Source of the DNA: Herbiconiux sp. VKM Ac-1786
GTDB lineage: Bacteria > Actinomycetota > Actinomycetes > Actinomycetales > Microbacteriaceae
Reading direction: 5' to 3'
Assembly (NCBI RefSeq): GCF_015350805.1
Contig: NZ_JADKSG010000002.1
Location: forward strand, 1,302,001-1,366,000
DNA length: 64,000 nucleotides
Positions 57,932 to 64,000 of the stretch are shown one piece after another; the first letter of the stretch is position 1; the number at the start of each line of letters is the position of its first letter. The translations under genes were made by a program, and so were the position numbers. The notes beneath the pieces are model-generated. The model had not been told where the DNA came from, searched no databases, and saw nothing but the letters and a program-made list of their open reading frames with translations.

Positions 57932-58083
57932 GCGAACTCCGGACATTTGATCAATACGTGTGCATGATTCGTCACGAGCCCCCTCCCCGCTTGCCCCGCC
58001 CGTGCCCCCAGTTAGGGTGAGGCCGATCGAGATCCGGCCGATCGAGGGCCCGTCAAGCCGTGGACTCGGCGGGAGGTCGGGAG

Positions 58084-58089
58084 TAGCCT
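58084..58089 (+). promoter_or_regulatory. -10 box of a leaderless promoter
   Basis: TAGCCT stands six bases before the ATG at 58096. Confidence 0.5.
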
Positions 58090-58095
58090 CTCCGC

Positions 58096-58392
58096 ATGTG
58101 CAGGAACATTCGGGTGCTCCACAACTTCGAACCGCCGACGACCGATGATGAGGTGCGGGAGGCGGCACTGCAGTTCGTGCGCAAGGTGAGCGGCTCGACG
58201 CATCCCTCGCGGGCGAACACGGCGGCCTTCGACCGGGCCATCGACGAGATCGCCGCCGCCACCCGTCGCATGCTCGACGAGCTCGTCACGGCCGCGCCGC
58301 CGAAGAACCGCGAGGATCAGGCGGTCAAGGGCCGCGAACGCCACGAGAAGCGGATGGAGCGCGAGGTGCGCATCCGCACCGCCACGGTCTAG
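58096..58392 (+). CDS. DUF2277 domain protein
   Basis: This 98-residue protein begins MCRNIRVLHNFEPPTT, the hallmark of DUF2277, and contains ALQFVRKVSGSTHPSRAN. It is helical and basic towards the C-terminus. The family is widespread in actinobacteria and its role is not known. It has its own leaderless promoter. Confidence 0.92.
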   Translation: MCRNIRVLHNFEPPTTDDEVREAALQFVRKVSGSTHPSRANTAAFDRAIDEIAAATRRMLDELVTAAPPKNREDQAVKGRERHEKRMEREVRIRTATV

Positions 58393-58473
58393 CGAGTCGC
58401 GCGACCGCCCGCGGGCGCTGCGCGCTCGGGCGCTCTGTCGGTCGAGCAGGGTCGACGGCAGTCACGCGGGCGG

Positions 58474-59787
58474 CTAGAACGGCGGATGGTCGGGAAGATG
58501 CCGAGTCGCAGCCGGCGGGGAGGGCGGCTGCGCCGGGGGCGGTGGGCCGCCGCGCTCGGGCGGCCGCGTGGTGTGGCGGGCGCCGGACGGCGACCTCCAG
58601 TGCAGCGCCCGACCCTCCCCCGCCTCGACCTGCCAGCCCGTCTGGTGCTTCAGGGTGTGGTGACGGCGGCAGAGCGCCGCGAGGTTGTCGAGGCCGGTCT
58701 CGCCGCCACGCGCCCAGTCGGTGGTGTGGTCGAGGTCGCAGCGGTCGGCGCGGCGCACGCAGCCCGGGAAGCGGCAGGTCTCGTCGTCGAGCACCACCGC
58801 CGCCCGCAGATCGGCGGGCACCTTGTAGCGATCGCGCCCCACGGAGAGCCGCTGACCCGTGATCGGGTCGGTCAGGATGCGCAGGAACGACGGCGCCCCC
58901 GCCGCCAGCCGGCGGGCCGCCTCGACCGGGATCGGCCCGTAGCCCTGCAGCTCGCCGGCCCGCATCGACCGCCCGAGCAGCGTCAGCACCGGCACGGTGA
59001 CGACGACGTTCGCCGTGATTCCGCGAGCCCGCGCCGCGGTGTCGCCGTCGCGGTGCAGCAGCAGCTCGACCAGCCCGTCGGCCCTCAGCTGGGCGTGGGT
59101 GCGCGACTCCTCGGGAGAGCGCAGCGCCCGCCCGAGCTGGTCGAGGGTGTCGTCGATGGCGAACGCGTCGACGGCGGACAGGTGACAGACGAGCGTCGCC
59201 ATGCCGTCACGCTCCTTCTCGAGCCACACCGCCCGCTCGTCGCGCGCCTCACGGTGGCGGACGTCGATCGATTCGGGGTGCATCCGCTCTCGGACCGCCC
59301 GCGCGTGCGCCGCCAGCTGCGACGGGGTCTGCGACTCGGCCTTCGCGGTCGCGACCGCCTCGAACTCGCCGCGCGCCCCCTCGGGCAGCGTTCGCGCCTG
59401 CCGCACCACGGACTGGGCGTGCGCATAGCCGATGTCACCGCGGGCCAGCGAGGCGAGGGTGACGGGCAGGAAATCGGTGAGCGTCTCGGCGTCGTCGATG
59501 CGCTGCGAGGCGGTCGACTCCGGAACGTGCAACGCGGTGGCGACCTCGGCCACGAGCGACCGCCGCGAGTGCTCGAGAGACCCGCCGGGCAGCGCGGCCA
59601 GCCAGTTCGCCTTGCGAGCGGCCTCGGCCAGCAGCCCGACCGCCCTCGCCTCGAGCACCGCCTGCTCCCGCCGGATCAGCGCCACCTCGTCGACGTCGGC
59701 CCCGATGCCCCACAGCAACCGCTCGCGCGTCGCATCAACCGAGCGCCCCTCGAGGGGTGCGGGAGCGAAGGCGAGTGAACTGTTCAT
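58474..59787 (-). CDS. DUF222 domain HNH endonuclease (13E12 family), copy 2
   Basis: This 437-residue protein has a DUF222 helical region with a possible DNA-recognition part (HVPESTASQRIDDAE) and a C-terminal HNH domain with CRFPGC, DLDHTTDWARGG and LCRRHHTLKH. The HNH motif is a closer match to active HNH nucleases than that of copy 1. Role unknown. A perfect hairpin lies about 90 bases upstream of its ATG; its arms match the hairpin after copy 1 at all but one position. Confidence 0.93.
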   Translation of the reverse strand: MNSSLAFAPAPLEGRSVDATRERLLWGIGADVDEVALIRREQAVLEARAVGLLAEAARKANWLAALPGGSLEHSRRSLVAEVATALHVPESTASQRIDDAETLTDFLPVTLASLARGDIGYAHAQSVVRQARTLPEGARGEFEAVATAKAESQTPSQLAAHARAVRERMHPESIDVRHREARDERAVWLEKERDGMATLVCHLSAVDAFAIDDTLDQLGRALRSPEESRTHAQLRADGLVELLLHRDGDTAARARGITANVVVTVPVLTLLGRSMRAGELQGYGPIPVEAARRLAAGAPSFLRILTDPITGQRLSVGRDRYKVPADLRAAVVLDDETCRFPGCVRRADRCDLDHTTDWARGGETGLDNLAALCRRHHTLKHQTGWQVEAGEGRALHWRSPSGARHTTRPPERGGPPPPAQPPSPPAATRHLPDHPPF

Positions 59788-59881
59788 GAGCTTGCCTCAA
59801 TCCTACCGCGGCCCGCCTCCGACCTCAAGCAAACCGGCAGATCACAGCGACAATTCCTCCCGACCCGACCACATCCATCGA

Positions 59882-59967
59882 GGGCAAGCGCGGAGCGCGC
59901 GGCAGCCGCCCGCTACCGCCCCCAGGCGCCCAAAGCCGACAGGGCTGCCGCGCGCTCCGCGCTTGCC
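59882..59967. repeat. REP-like hairpin beside DUF222-HNH copy 2
   Basis: Arms 59883-59906 and 59944-59967 are perfectly complementary over 24 bp around a 37-base loop. They start GGCAAGCGCGG and end GGCAGC. The flanking TCGAGG before the left arm is also shared with the copy at 10402. Confidence 0.88.
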
Positions 59968-60061
59968 GACGACGGTCACTGCTCGCGTTCTCGAGAGCCA
60001 CGACGGTCACCGTTCGCCTGCTGTTCGCCCGGCCACGCGCGTGGCACCGACGCCGACTGGC

Positions 60062-60067
60062 TAGCGT
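60062..60067 (+). promoter_or_regulatory. -10 box of a leaderless promoter
   Basis: TAGCGT stands six bases before the ATG at 60074. Confidence 0.55.
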
Positions 60068-60073
60068 TCAGGC

Positions 60074-60763
60074 ATGACGTCGGCACGGTGGTCATTGGTC
60101 GTCGCCGGATTGTGGCTGGCCTCGGCGGGGCTGCAGGTGGCCGCGTCGCTCGAGCGGTGGGTGGTCGCGGCCGGCTCCTGGACGCGAGACCAGGTGTCGA
60201 TCAAGGATCACCGCTTCGACTACTCCTGGCCCGCCGATCCATGGGAGAACGTGGGCGCCGCGGCTCAGCTGCACGGTGCCGGGCTGCTGCTGCTCGCGAT
60301 CGGCCTGCTGCTGCTCCCGCGAGCGGCTGCCGGCCGCAACCCCGGCCTCGACGGCGTGGCCGTGATCGTCATCGCCGCCCTGGCAGGGTTCGACGGCATC
60401 CACGTGCTCGCGTCAGGGCTGCTGGGGTTCCCGTCGCCGCTCCAGTACCTGCCGGTGCAGCTCCTGCTCACGGGAGTGAGCGCCATCGGCCTCGTCTACC
60501 TGGCTGCCGAACGCTTCACCTCGACGACCTGGCCGGCCGCGATCGCCTGCCTCCTCCTCGTCGGCAGCACGATGCCAGGGCTGCTCGTGGCAGCCTTCGT
60601 CATCGCCCCCGCCGTGGTCGGCTACCAGTCGTTCGACACGACTCCATGGACGGAGACCATCGTCGCCGCCTGGACCGCCCTCGCCGCCGTCGCGATGCTC
60701 GTCGCGGCGGGCCTGTCAGCGCGCAAGGCCTCGATCGGCCGACGCCGTACGAATCAGCGGTAG
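60074..60763 (+). CDS. Multi-pass membrane protein of unknown function
   Basis: This 229-residue protein has about six hydrophobic segments. After the first helix (residues 6-25) comes an extracytoplasmic loop containing SWTRDQVSIKDHRFDYSWP. No family is recognised. It has its own leaderless promoter. It ends shortly before the tRNA-Gln terminator on the other strand. Confidence 0.72.
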   Translation: MTSARWSLVVAGLWLASAGLQVAASLERWVVAAGSWTRDQVSIKDHRFDYSWPADPWENVGAAAQLHGAGLLLLAIGLLLLPRAAAGRNPGLDGVAVIVIAALAGFDGIHVLASGLLGFPSPLQYLPVQLLLTGVSAIGLVYLAAERFTSTTWPAAIACLLLVGSTMPGLLVAAFVIAPAVVGYQSFDTTPWTETIVAAWTALAAVAMLVAAGLSARKASIGRRRTNQR

Positions 60764-60772
60764 ATACACGAA

Positions 60773-60792
60773 AGGCCCGGATGACCGGGCCT
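60773..60792 (-). terminator. Terminator of the tRNA-Gln transcript
   Basis: AGGCCCGG and CCGGGCCT pair perfectly over eight bases around ATGA. On the minus strand they are followed by TTTCG. It also lies just after the plus-strand gene and could serve both. Confidence 0.75.
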
Positions 60793-60798
60793 AGCTTG

Positions 60799-60870
60799 CT
60801 GGGGTACCTGGACTCGAACCAAGAACAACTGAACCAGAATCAGCCGTGTTGCCAATTACACCATACCCCA
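60799..60870 (-). tRNA. tRNA-Gln (anticodon CTG)
   Basis: The 72-nt minus-strand sequence folds as a cloverleaf. The acceptor stem is TGGGGTA with TACCCCA and discriminator G. The anticodon stem-loop is GCTGA-TTCTGGT-TCAGT, giving CTG, and the T loop contains TTCGAGT. CCA is not encoded. It is followed by a terminator hairpin. Confidence 0.95.
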
Positions 60871-60959
60871 ATGGCCTCTACCGGAGCTCGGGCCGTCGTC
60901 TACCCTAGCCTATCTCCCGCCCCCTGCCAAAAGCGCCGCCGGTCACGCGTGCGCGGCGC

Positions 60960-61421
60960 TCAGAGCGGCGCGATCACGGCACTCCGCACATGCTCGTACA
61001 CGACCGAGGTACGCACGTCGGCCACCTCCGGCCGCTCCGTCAGCCGGTCGATCACGAAGCCGTACAGCGCCTCGTTGTCGGGCACCGCGACGTGAACCAG
61101 GAAGTCCTCGGTGCCCGACGTCACGAACACCCCGATCGTCTCGGGCAGCTCGCTCACCCACGAGCGGAACCCCTCGATGTTCTTCCGCGACGGCGGCCGG
61201 ATGCGCACCGCGATCATCGCCTGCACCCCGCGCCCGAGGGCGGCGAGGTCGACCGTGACGGTGGATCCGGTGAGCACACCGCGGTCGCGCAGGGCCCGCA
61301 CGCGGTCGAGTGCGGTGGTGGGCGCCACCCCGACCGAGGCGGCGAGGTCGCGATTGGTGCGCCGTGCATCCGTCTGCAATTCGCGCAGGATGGCCGTGTC
61401 GAGTGCGTCGAGCGATGCCAT
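60960..61421 (-). CDS. Lrp/AsnC family transcriptional regulator
   Basis: This 153-residue protein has an N-terminal winged HTH (LDTAILRELQTDARRTNRDL, then VAPTTALDRVRALRDRG) and a C-terminal RAM effector domain (VQAMIAVRIRP to VVYEHVRS). Lrp-family proteins respond to amino acids or similar. It is divergent from a DUF2000 gene, a pairing that suggests it controls that gene. Confidence 0.93.
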   Translation of the reverse strand: MASLDALDTAILRELQTDARRTNRDLAASVGVAPTTALDRVRALRDRGVLTGSTVTVDLAALGRGVQAMIAVRIRPPSRKNIEGFRSWVSELPETIGVFVTSGTEDFLVHVAVPDNEALYGFVIDRLTERPEVADVRTSVVYEHVRSAVIAPL

Positions 61422-61547
61422 TCAGGCTCCTTCTCCGTACGATGTACGGCTTGATTGCGCCAGTGTCGTGCGGGTGAATACTATCGCCGCATCCGGCCGT
61501 GTGGGTCGGCCGCCCATCGAGCACTGAGAGCCTGGAGAGAACGACGG

Positions 61548-62036
61548 ATGCCCGCGACCCCCGCCTACCGCCCCGAGGAGATCCTCACCCACGAGTCGAC
61601 CCGTTCGGCGCGACTGAAGTGGGTGGTGGTCGTCGACACCGCCCTCGAGCCCGGACGCCTCGCCAACGCCGTGGCCTGCGTCGCGGCCGCCACCGGTGAT
61701 GCGGTGCGGGGGCTGCAGGGGCCGGGCGGCCCGGATGCGGGCGGGACCGAGCATCCGGGACTCGCCTGGGCCGGGTGCACGGTGCTGGGTGCGGGTGCCG
61801 AGCAGCTCGCGAACGTGCGGGCCAAAGCCGTGGCCGCGACCGCCTCGGCGGAGACGGACGACGACGCCGTGTGGATCGCCGACATGCCGCTCGCGGCGCA
61901 GACGACCCGGGTCTACGACGAGTTCCTCGCCGAGCTCGCGCGCACCGAGCCCGAGCAGCTGCAGTCGCTCGCGCTGAGCATCGTGGGGCCGCGGGCGACG
62001 GTCGATCGGATCGTGAAGAAGCTCAAGCTCCTCTGA
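61548..62036 (+). CDS. DUF2000 domain protein
   Basis: This 162-residue protein starts at ATG 61548 with GGAGAG upstream. DUF2000 proteins are related to PTH2-like peptidyl-tRNA hydrolases, and LKWVVVVDTALEPGRLANAVA at the start fits that fold. Other segments are WAGCTVLGAGAEQLANVRAKA and MPLAAQTTRVYDEF. The role is not established. Lrp-type control from the divergent gene is likely. Confidence 0.88.
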   Translation: MPATPAYRPEEILTHESTRSARLKWVVVVDTALEPGRLANAVACVAAATGDAVRGLQGPGGPDAGGTEHPGLAWAGCTVLGAGAEQLANVRAKAVAATASAETDDDAVWIADMPLAAQTTRVYDEFLAELARTEPEQLQSLALSIVGPRATVDRIVKKLKLL

Positions 62037-62061
62037 CCCGGCGGGTGGTGCTGCTCGCGAG

Positions 62062-62427
62062 CTAGGCGCTGATCGCGATCTCGTCCTCGGAGCCGGAGCC
62101 GGAGCCGGAGCCGCTGCCCGAGCCGCTCGCCGCGGCCACCGCACGGCCGTGGGCGCTCTGCAGGATCCAGGCGAGCGCCGAGCCGTGGCGGGGGTCGAAG
62201 CGCGACGCGCGACGCCAGACGTCCACGAAGACGTCGAAGCAGACGCCCTCGCCCTGCTGCGGATCGGCCACGAACTGGCGGATGAAGCCCAGCACCCGCG
62301 GAGCCACGCGATCGTAGAGCTCGGCGAACGCCTCGGCGTCGCCCTCGGCCGTCCGCGCCAGCAGCGCGTCGAGCGGCGCGATGCTCGGGAGGCTTCCGTC
62401 GTGCGGGGTCACGCTCCACTGTGACAT
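62062..62427 (-). CDS. ECF sigma region-2-only protein
   Basis: This 121-residue protein starts MSQWSVTPHDG at ATG 62427. Residues 30-95 match ECF sigma region 2: FAELYDRVAPRVLGFIRQ, VFVDVWRRASRFDP and LAWILQSAHGRAV. Region 4 is missing; instead there is a Gly-Ser run from GGAGCC repeats and an acidic end. It might be a degenerate sigma, a sigma fragment that binds polymerase, or a truncated pseudogene. The region 2.2 acid pair normally reading ED is EG here. Confidence 0.72.
   Translation of the reverse strand: MSQWSVTPHDGSLPSIAPLDALLARTAEGDAEAFAELYDRVAPRVLGFIRQFVADPQQGEGVCFDVFVDVWRRASRFDPRHGSALAWILQSAHGRAVAAASGSGSGSGSGSGSEDEIAISA
62089..62112 (+). repeat. (GGAGCC)4 microsatellite in the sigma-like gene
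   Basis: Four perfect GGAGCC units encode alternating Gly and Ser where sigma region 4 would start. Confidence 0.85.
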
Positions 62428-62512
62428 GACCCCCAGGTCGATGCTCACGGATCGACCGGCACCCAGCCGATCGTCGCTCAGCGGCACCGGACGCCCGAGG
62501 CGGTCGGGCCGG

Positions 62513-62518
62513 TAGGCT
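62513..62518 (+). promoter_or_regulatory. -10 box of a leaderless promoter
   Basis: TAGGCT stands six bases before the ATG at 62525. Confidence 0.55.
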
Positions 62519-62524
62519 CGCCGC

Positions 62525-63151
62525 ATGGATGCCGCGCCGCTGCTCGTGAAGGTGTGCGGGCTCCGCACCGAGGCCGCGATCGACACCGCCGTGGCGGCCG
62601 GGGCCGATGCCGTGGGCTTCGTCGTCGCGGCCGGGAGCCCGCGGTACGTCGACGCCGGCACCGCCCGGCGGCTCGTCGAGCACACCGCCGGCCGGGTCAC
62701 CACCGTGCTGGTGACGAAGGGGCTGACGCCGGAGGACGCCGCCGCGGCGGCCCGCGCGGCGGGGGTCGACGTGCTGCAGGTGCACGGGTTCGATCGCTCG
62801 GAGGTGGGCCGGGCATCCGCTCTGTTCCCGCGGGTGTGGCGGGCGACGTCGGCCGACGCGGCGGAGCTGCACTCGTGGGGCGAGGAGCTGCTGCTGATCG
62901 ACTCGCCGCGACCCGGATCGGGCGAGCGGTGGGACCTCGGGGCGCTGCAGGAGCGTCGGCCCGCGGAGGCGTGGCTGCTCGCGGGCGGGCTCGATCCCTC
63001 GAACGTCGGGCAGGCGGTCGCGGAGGCCGCGCCGAGCGGCGTCGACGTCTCGAGCGGGGTGGAGTCGGCTCCCGGGGTGAAGGATCACCGGCTGATCGAG
63101 CGCTTCGTCGAAGAGGCGAGAGCGGCCCGGGCGACCCGGGCGAGACCGTGA
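62525..63151 (+). CDS. trpF: Phosphoribosylanthranilate isomerase
   Basis: This 208-residue TIM-barrel enzyme carries out the Amadori isomerisation of phosphoribosylanthranilate in tryptophan synthesis. The catalytic Cys11 is in KVCGL, VDVLQVHGF is in the middle, and the C-terminal phosphate-binding segment is LAGGLDPSNV with GVDVSSGVE. No other trp gene is next to it. Its stop overlaps the next start (GTGA). Confidence 0.92.
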   Translation: MDAAPLLVKVCGLRTEAAIDTAVAAGADAVGFVVAAGSPRYVDAGTARRLVEHTAGRVTTVLVTKGLTPEDAAAAARAAGVDVLQVHGFDRSEVGRASALFPRVWRATSADAAELHSWGEELLLIDSPRPGSGERWDLGALQERRPAEAWLLAGGLDPSNVGQAVAEAAPSGVDVSSGVESAPGVKDHRLIERFVEEARAARATRARP

Positions 63152-63528
63152 AAAGCGTCGAGGAGTTCATCGCCGCCCTCGACCCGGCGCAGCGCGAGCA
63201 GGTGGTCGAGCTGCGCCGCATCGTCCTGGCGCTCCCGGTCGACCTGACCGAGCACGTCAAGTGGAACTCCCCCAGCTACGTGCACGACGGCCTCGACCGC
63301 CTCACGATGAACGTGCGCAACAAGGAGCGCGCCGTGCAGCTCGTCCTGCACCTCGACACCGCGCGGCCCGAGGTCAAGAACGCCCCTCCGGTGATGGTCG
63401 ACGAGACCGGGCTGGTGCGCTGGCTGTCCGACATCCGCGGGGTGATCACCGTGCCGCCGGGCACCGCGGTGAGCGAGCTGGAGCCTCGACTCACGGCGGC
63501 GCTGACCGGGTGGCTGCGCATCCGCTGA
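63148..63528 (+). CDS. DUF1801 domain protein
   Basis: This 126-residue protein starts at GTG 63148, coupled to trpF by a four-base overlap. DUF1801 proteins (YdhG/YobI type) have the pattern HVKWNSPSYVHDG and ELEPRLTAALTGWL, both present. Function unknown. The adjacency to trpF may be incidental. Confidence 0.88.
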   Translation: MKSVEEFIAALDPAQREQVVELRRIVLALPVDLTEHVKWNSPSYVHDGLDRLTMNVRNKERAVQLVLHLDTARPEVKNAPPVMVDETGLVRWLSDIRGVITVPPGTAVSELEPRLTAALTGWLRIR

Positions 63529-63694
63529 CCTGTTCGTCGGGTTTCGTTCCGACGCTGGTCGGAAGCGGGGCGGTGCAGAACTGAACAGCTGTCGGAACAT
63601 CCGGAATCGCGCTCTCACGAGCCATTTCGCGGCGTTATGGTGGAGCCACTCTTCACCCCCCGAAGAGCGGGAAGACTGAACGCGGAGGTCGATC

Positions 63695-64000
63695 ATGCCG
63701 TTTGTGACCACGGACGATGGCGCAGAAATCTACTACAAGGACTGGGGCAGCCCCGATGCCCAGCCCATCATGTTCCACCACGGATGGCCGCTGTCGTCCG
63801 ACGACTGGGACGCGCAGATGCTCTACTTCCTCGACCAGGGCTACCGGGTGATCGCCAGCGACCGCCGCGGCCACGGCCGCAGCAGCCAGATCGGCACCGG
63901 CCACGACATGGACCACTACGCCAGCGACGCCTCGGCCGTCGTCGAGCACCTCGACCTGCAGAACGCGATCCACATCGGCCATTCGACCGGTGGCGGCCAG
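63695..64000 (+). CDS. Alpha/beta hydrolase (chloroperoxidase-like), 3'-truncated by window edge
   Basis: About 102 N-terminal residues are visible, starting [18 protein letters not shown] behind GGAGG. The oxyanion motif is [12 protein letters not shown], and the nucleophile Ser lies in GHSTGGG right at the window end. This is typical of non-haem chloroperoxidase-like hydrolases. The 166-bp upstream gap has a possible -10 box TTATGG and no other gene. Confidence 0.93.
   Translation, partial: MPFVTTDDGAEIYYKDWGSPDAQPIMFHHGWPLSSDDWDAQMLYFLDQGYRVIASDRRGHGRSSQIGTGHDMDHYASDASAVVEHLDLQNAIHIGHSTGGGQ

Noticed and set aside
57931-58168. N-terminal extension of the ECF sigma factor
   Set aside because: The upstream part overlaps the divergent DUF2277 gene and lacks sigma-like content.

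Overview
The window is a high-G+C (roughly 70% by eye) actinobacterial chromosome segment. Two DUF222/HNH proteins of the 13E12 type, many promoters ending one helix-turn before the start codon, GTG starts, ABC sugar importers without a linked ATPase, and a dense set of LacI, Gfo/Idh/MocA and glycoside hydrolase genes all suggest a plant- or soil-associated member of the Microbacteriaceae. The genus cannot be fixed from the sequence alone. No prophage, transposase, CRISPR array or rRNA operon is present. There is one tRNA gene (Gln).

Layout. 1-1825 is the 3' part of a GH3 glycosidase. 1866-8902 is a likely organosulfur or sulfonate scavenging locus: a FAD/NAD(P)-binding protein, an SsuD-like flavin monooxygenase, a GNAT acetyltransferase and an amino-acid-type ABC importer. 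9022-19081 holds housekeeping and small genes: a DUF222-HNH protein, small membrane proteins, an Xre regulator, VOC and AhpD-like proteins, a PatB-type C-S lyase, a cell-wall-binding repeat protein, an aldo/keto reductase and a BLUF blue-light sensor. 19153-28843 is a long minus-strand sugar locus: binding protein, two permeases, YesL protein, GH29 alpha-L-fucosidase and serine hydrolase, then a second operator-controlled unit with Gfo/Idh/MocA, DUF993 and a TIM-barrel isomerase. 29109-30182 is a Y-family polymerase.

30456-36203 is another minus-strand carbohydrate unit: LacI, an M24-fold protein without most metal ligands, DUF6807, Gfo/Idh/MocA, a beta-propeller hydrolase and DUF1905. 36388-41091 runs divergently from it and encodes a near-complete oxidative hexuronate route: uronate-dehydrogenase-like protein, aldarate dehydratase-like enolase-superfamily protein, 5-dehydro-4-deoxyglucarate dehydratase and 2-oxoglutarate-semialdehyde dehydrogenase. 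41147-49684 has two alpha/beta hydrolases, MaoC, an MFS exporter, a third Gfo/Idh/MocA with its own LacI, and an ABC exporter. 49797-52736 is a secreted PL11 rhamnogalacturonan lyase. With the uronate pathway it points to growth on pectin-type plant polysaccharide. 52962-64000 returns to small and housekeeping genes: VOC proteins, M23 peptidase, sigma factors, the second DUF222-HNH, tRNA-Gln, Lrp/DUF2000, trpF and an alpha/beta hydrolase cut by the window end.

Regulation. A 14-bp near-palindrome of LacI type (core GAAAGCGCTTTC) lies at or just after the -10 box of most carbohydrate units, so they probably form one overlapping regulon. Many housekeeping genes instead have a TANNNT box exactly 6-7 nt before the start codon, which implies leaderless mRNAs. 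Other signals include a near-identical hairpin beside both DUF222-HNH genes, a small membrane-protein gene that seems to start at ATA, and strong excess of the 7-mer CGGATGC/GCATCCG.
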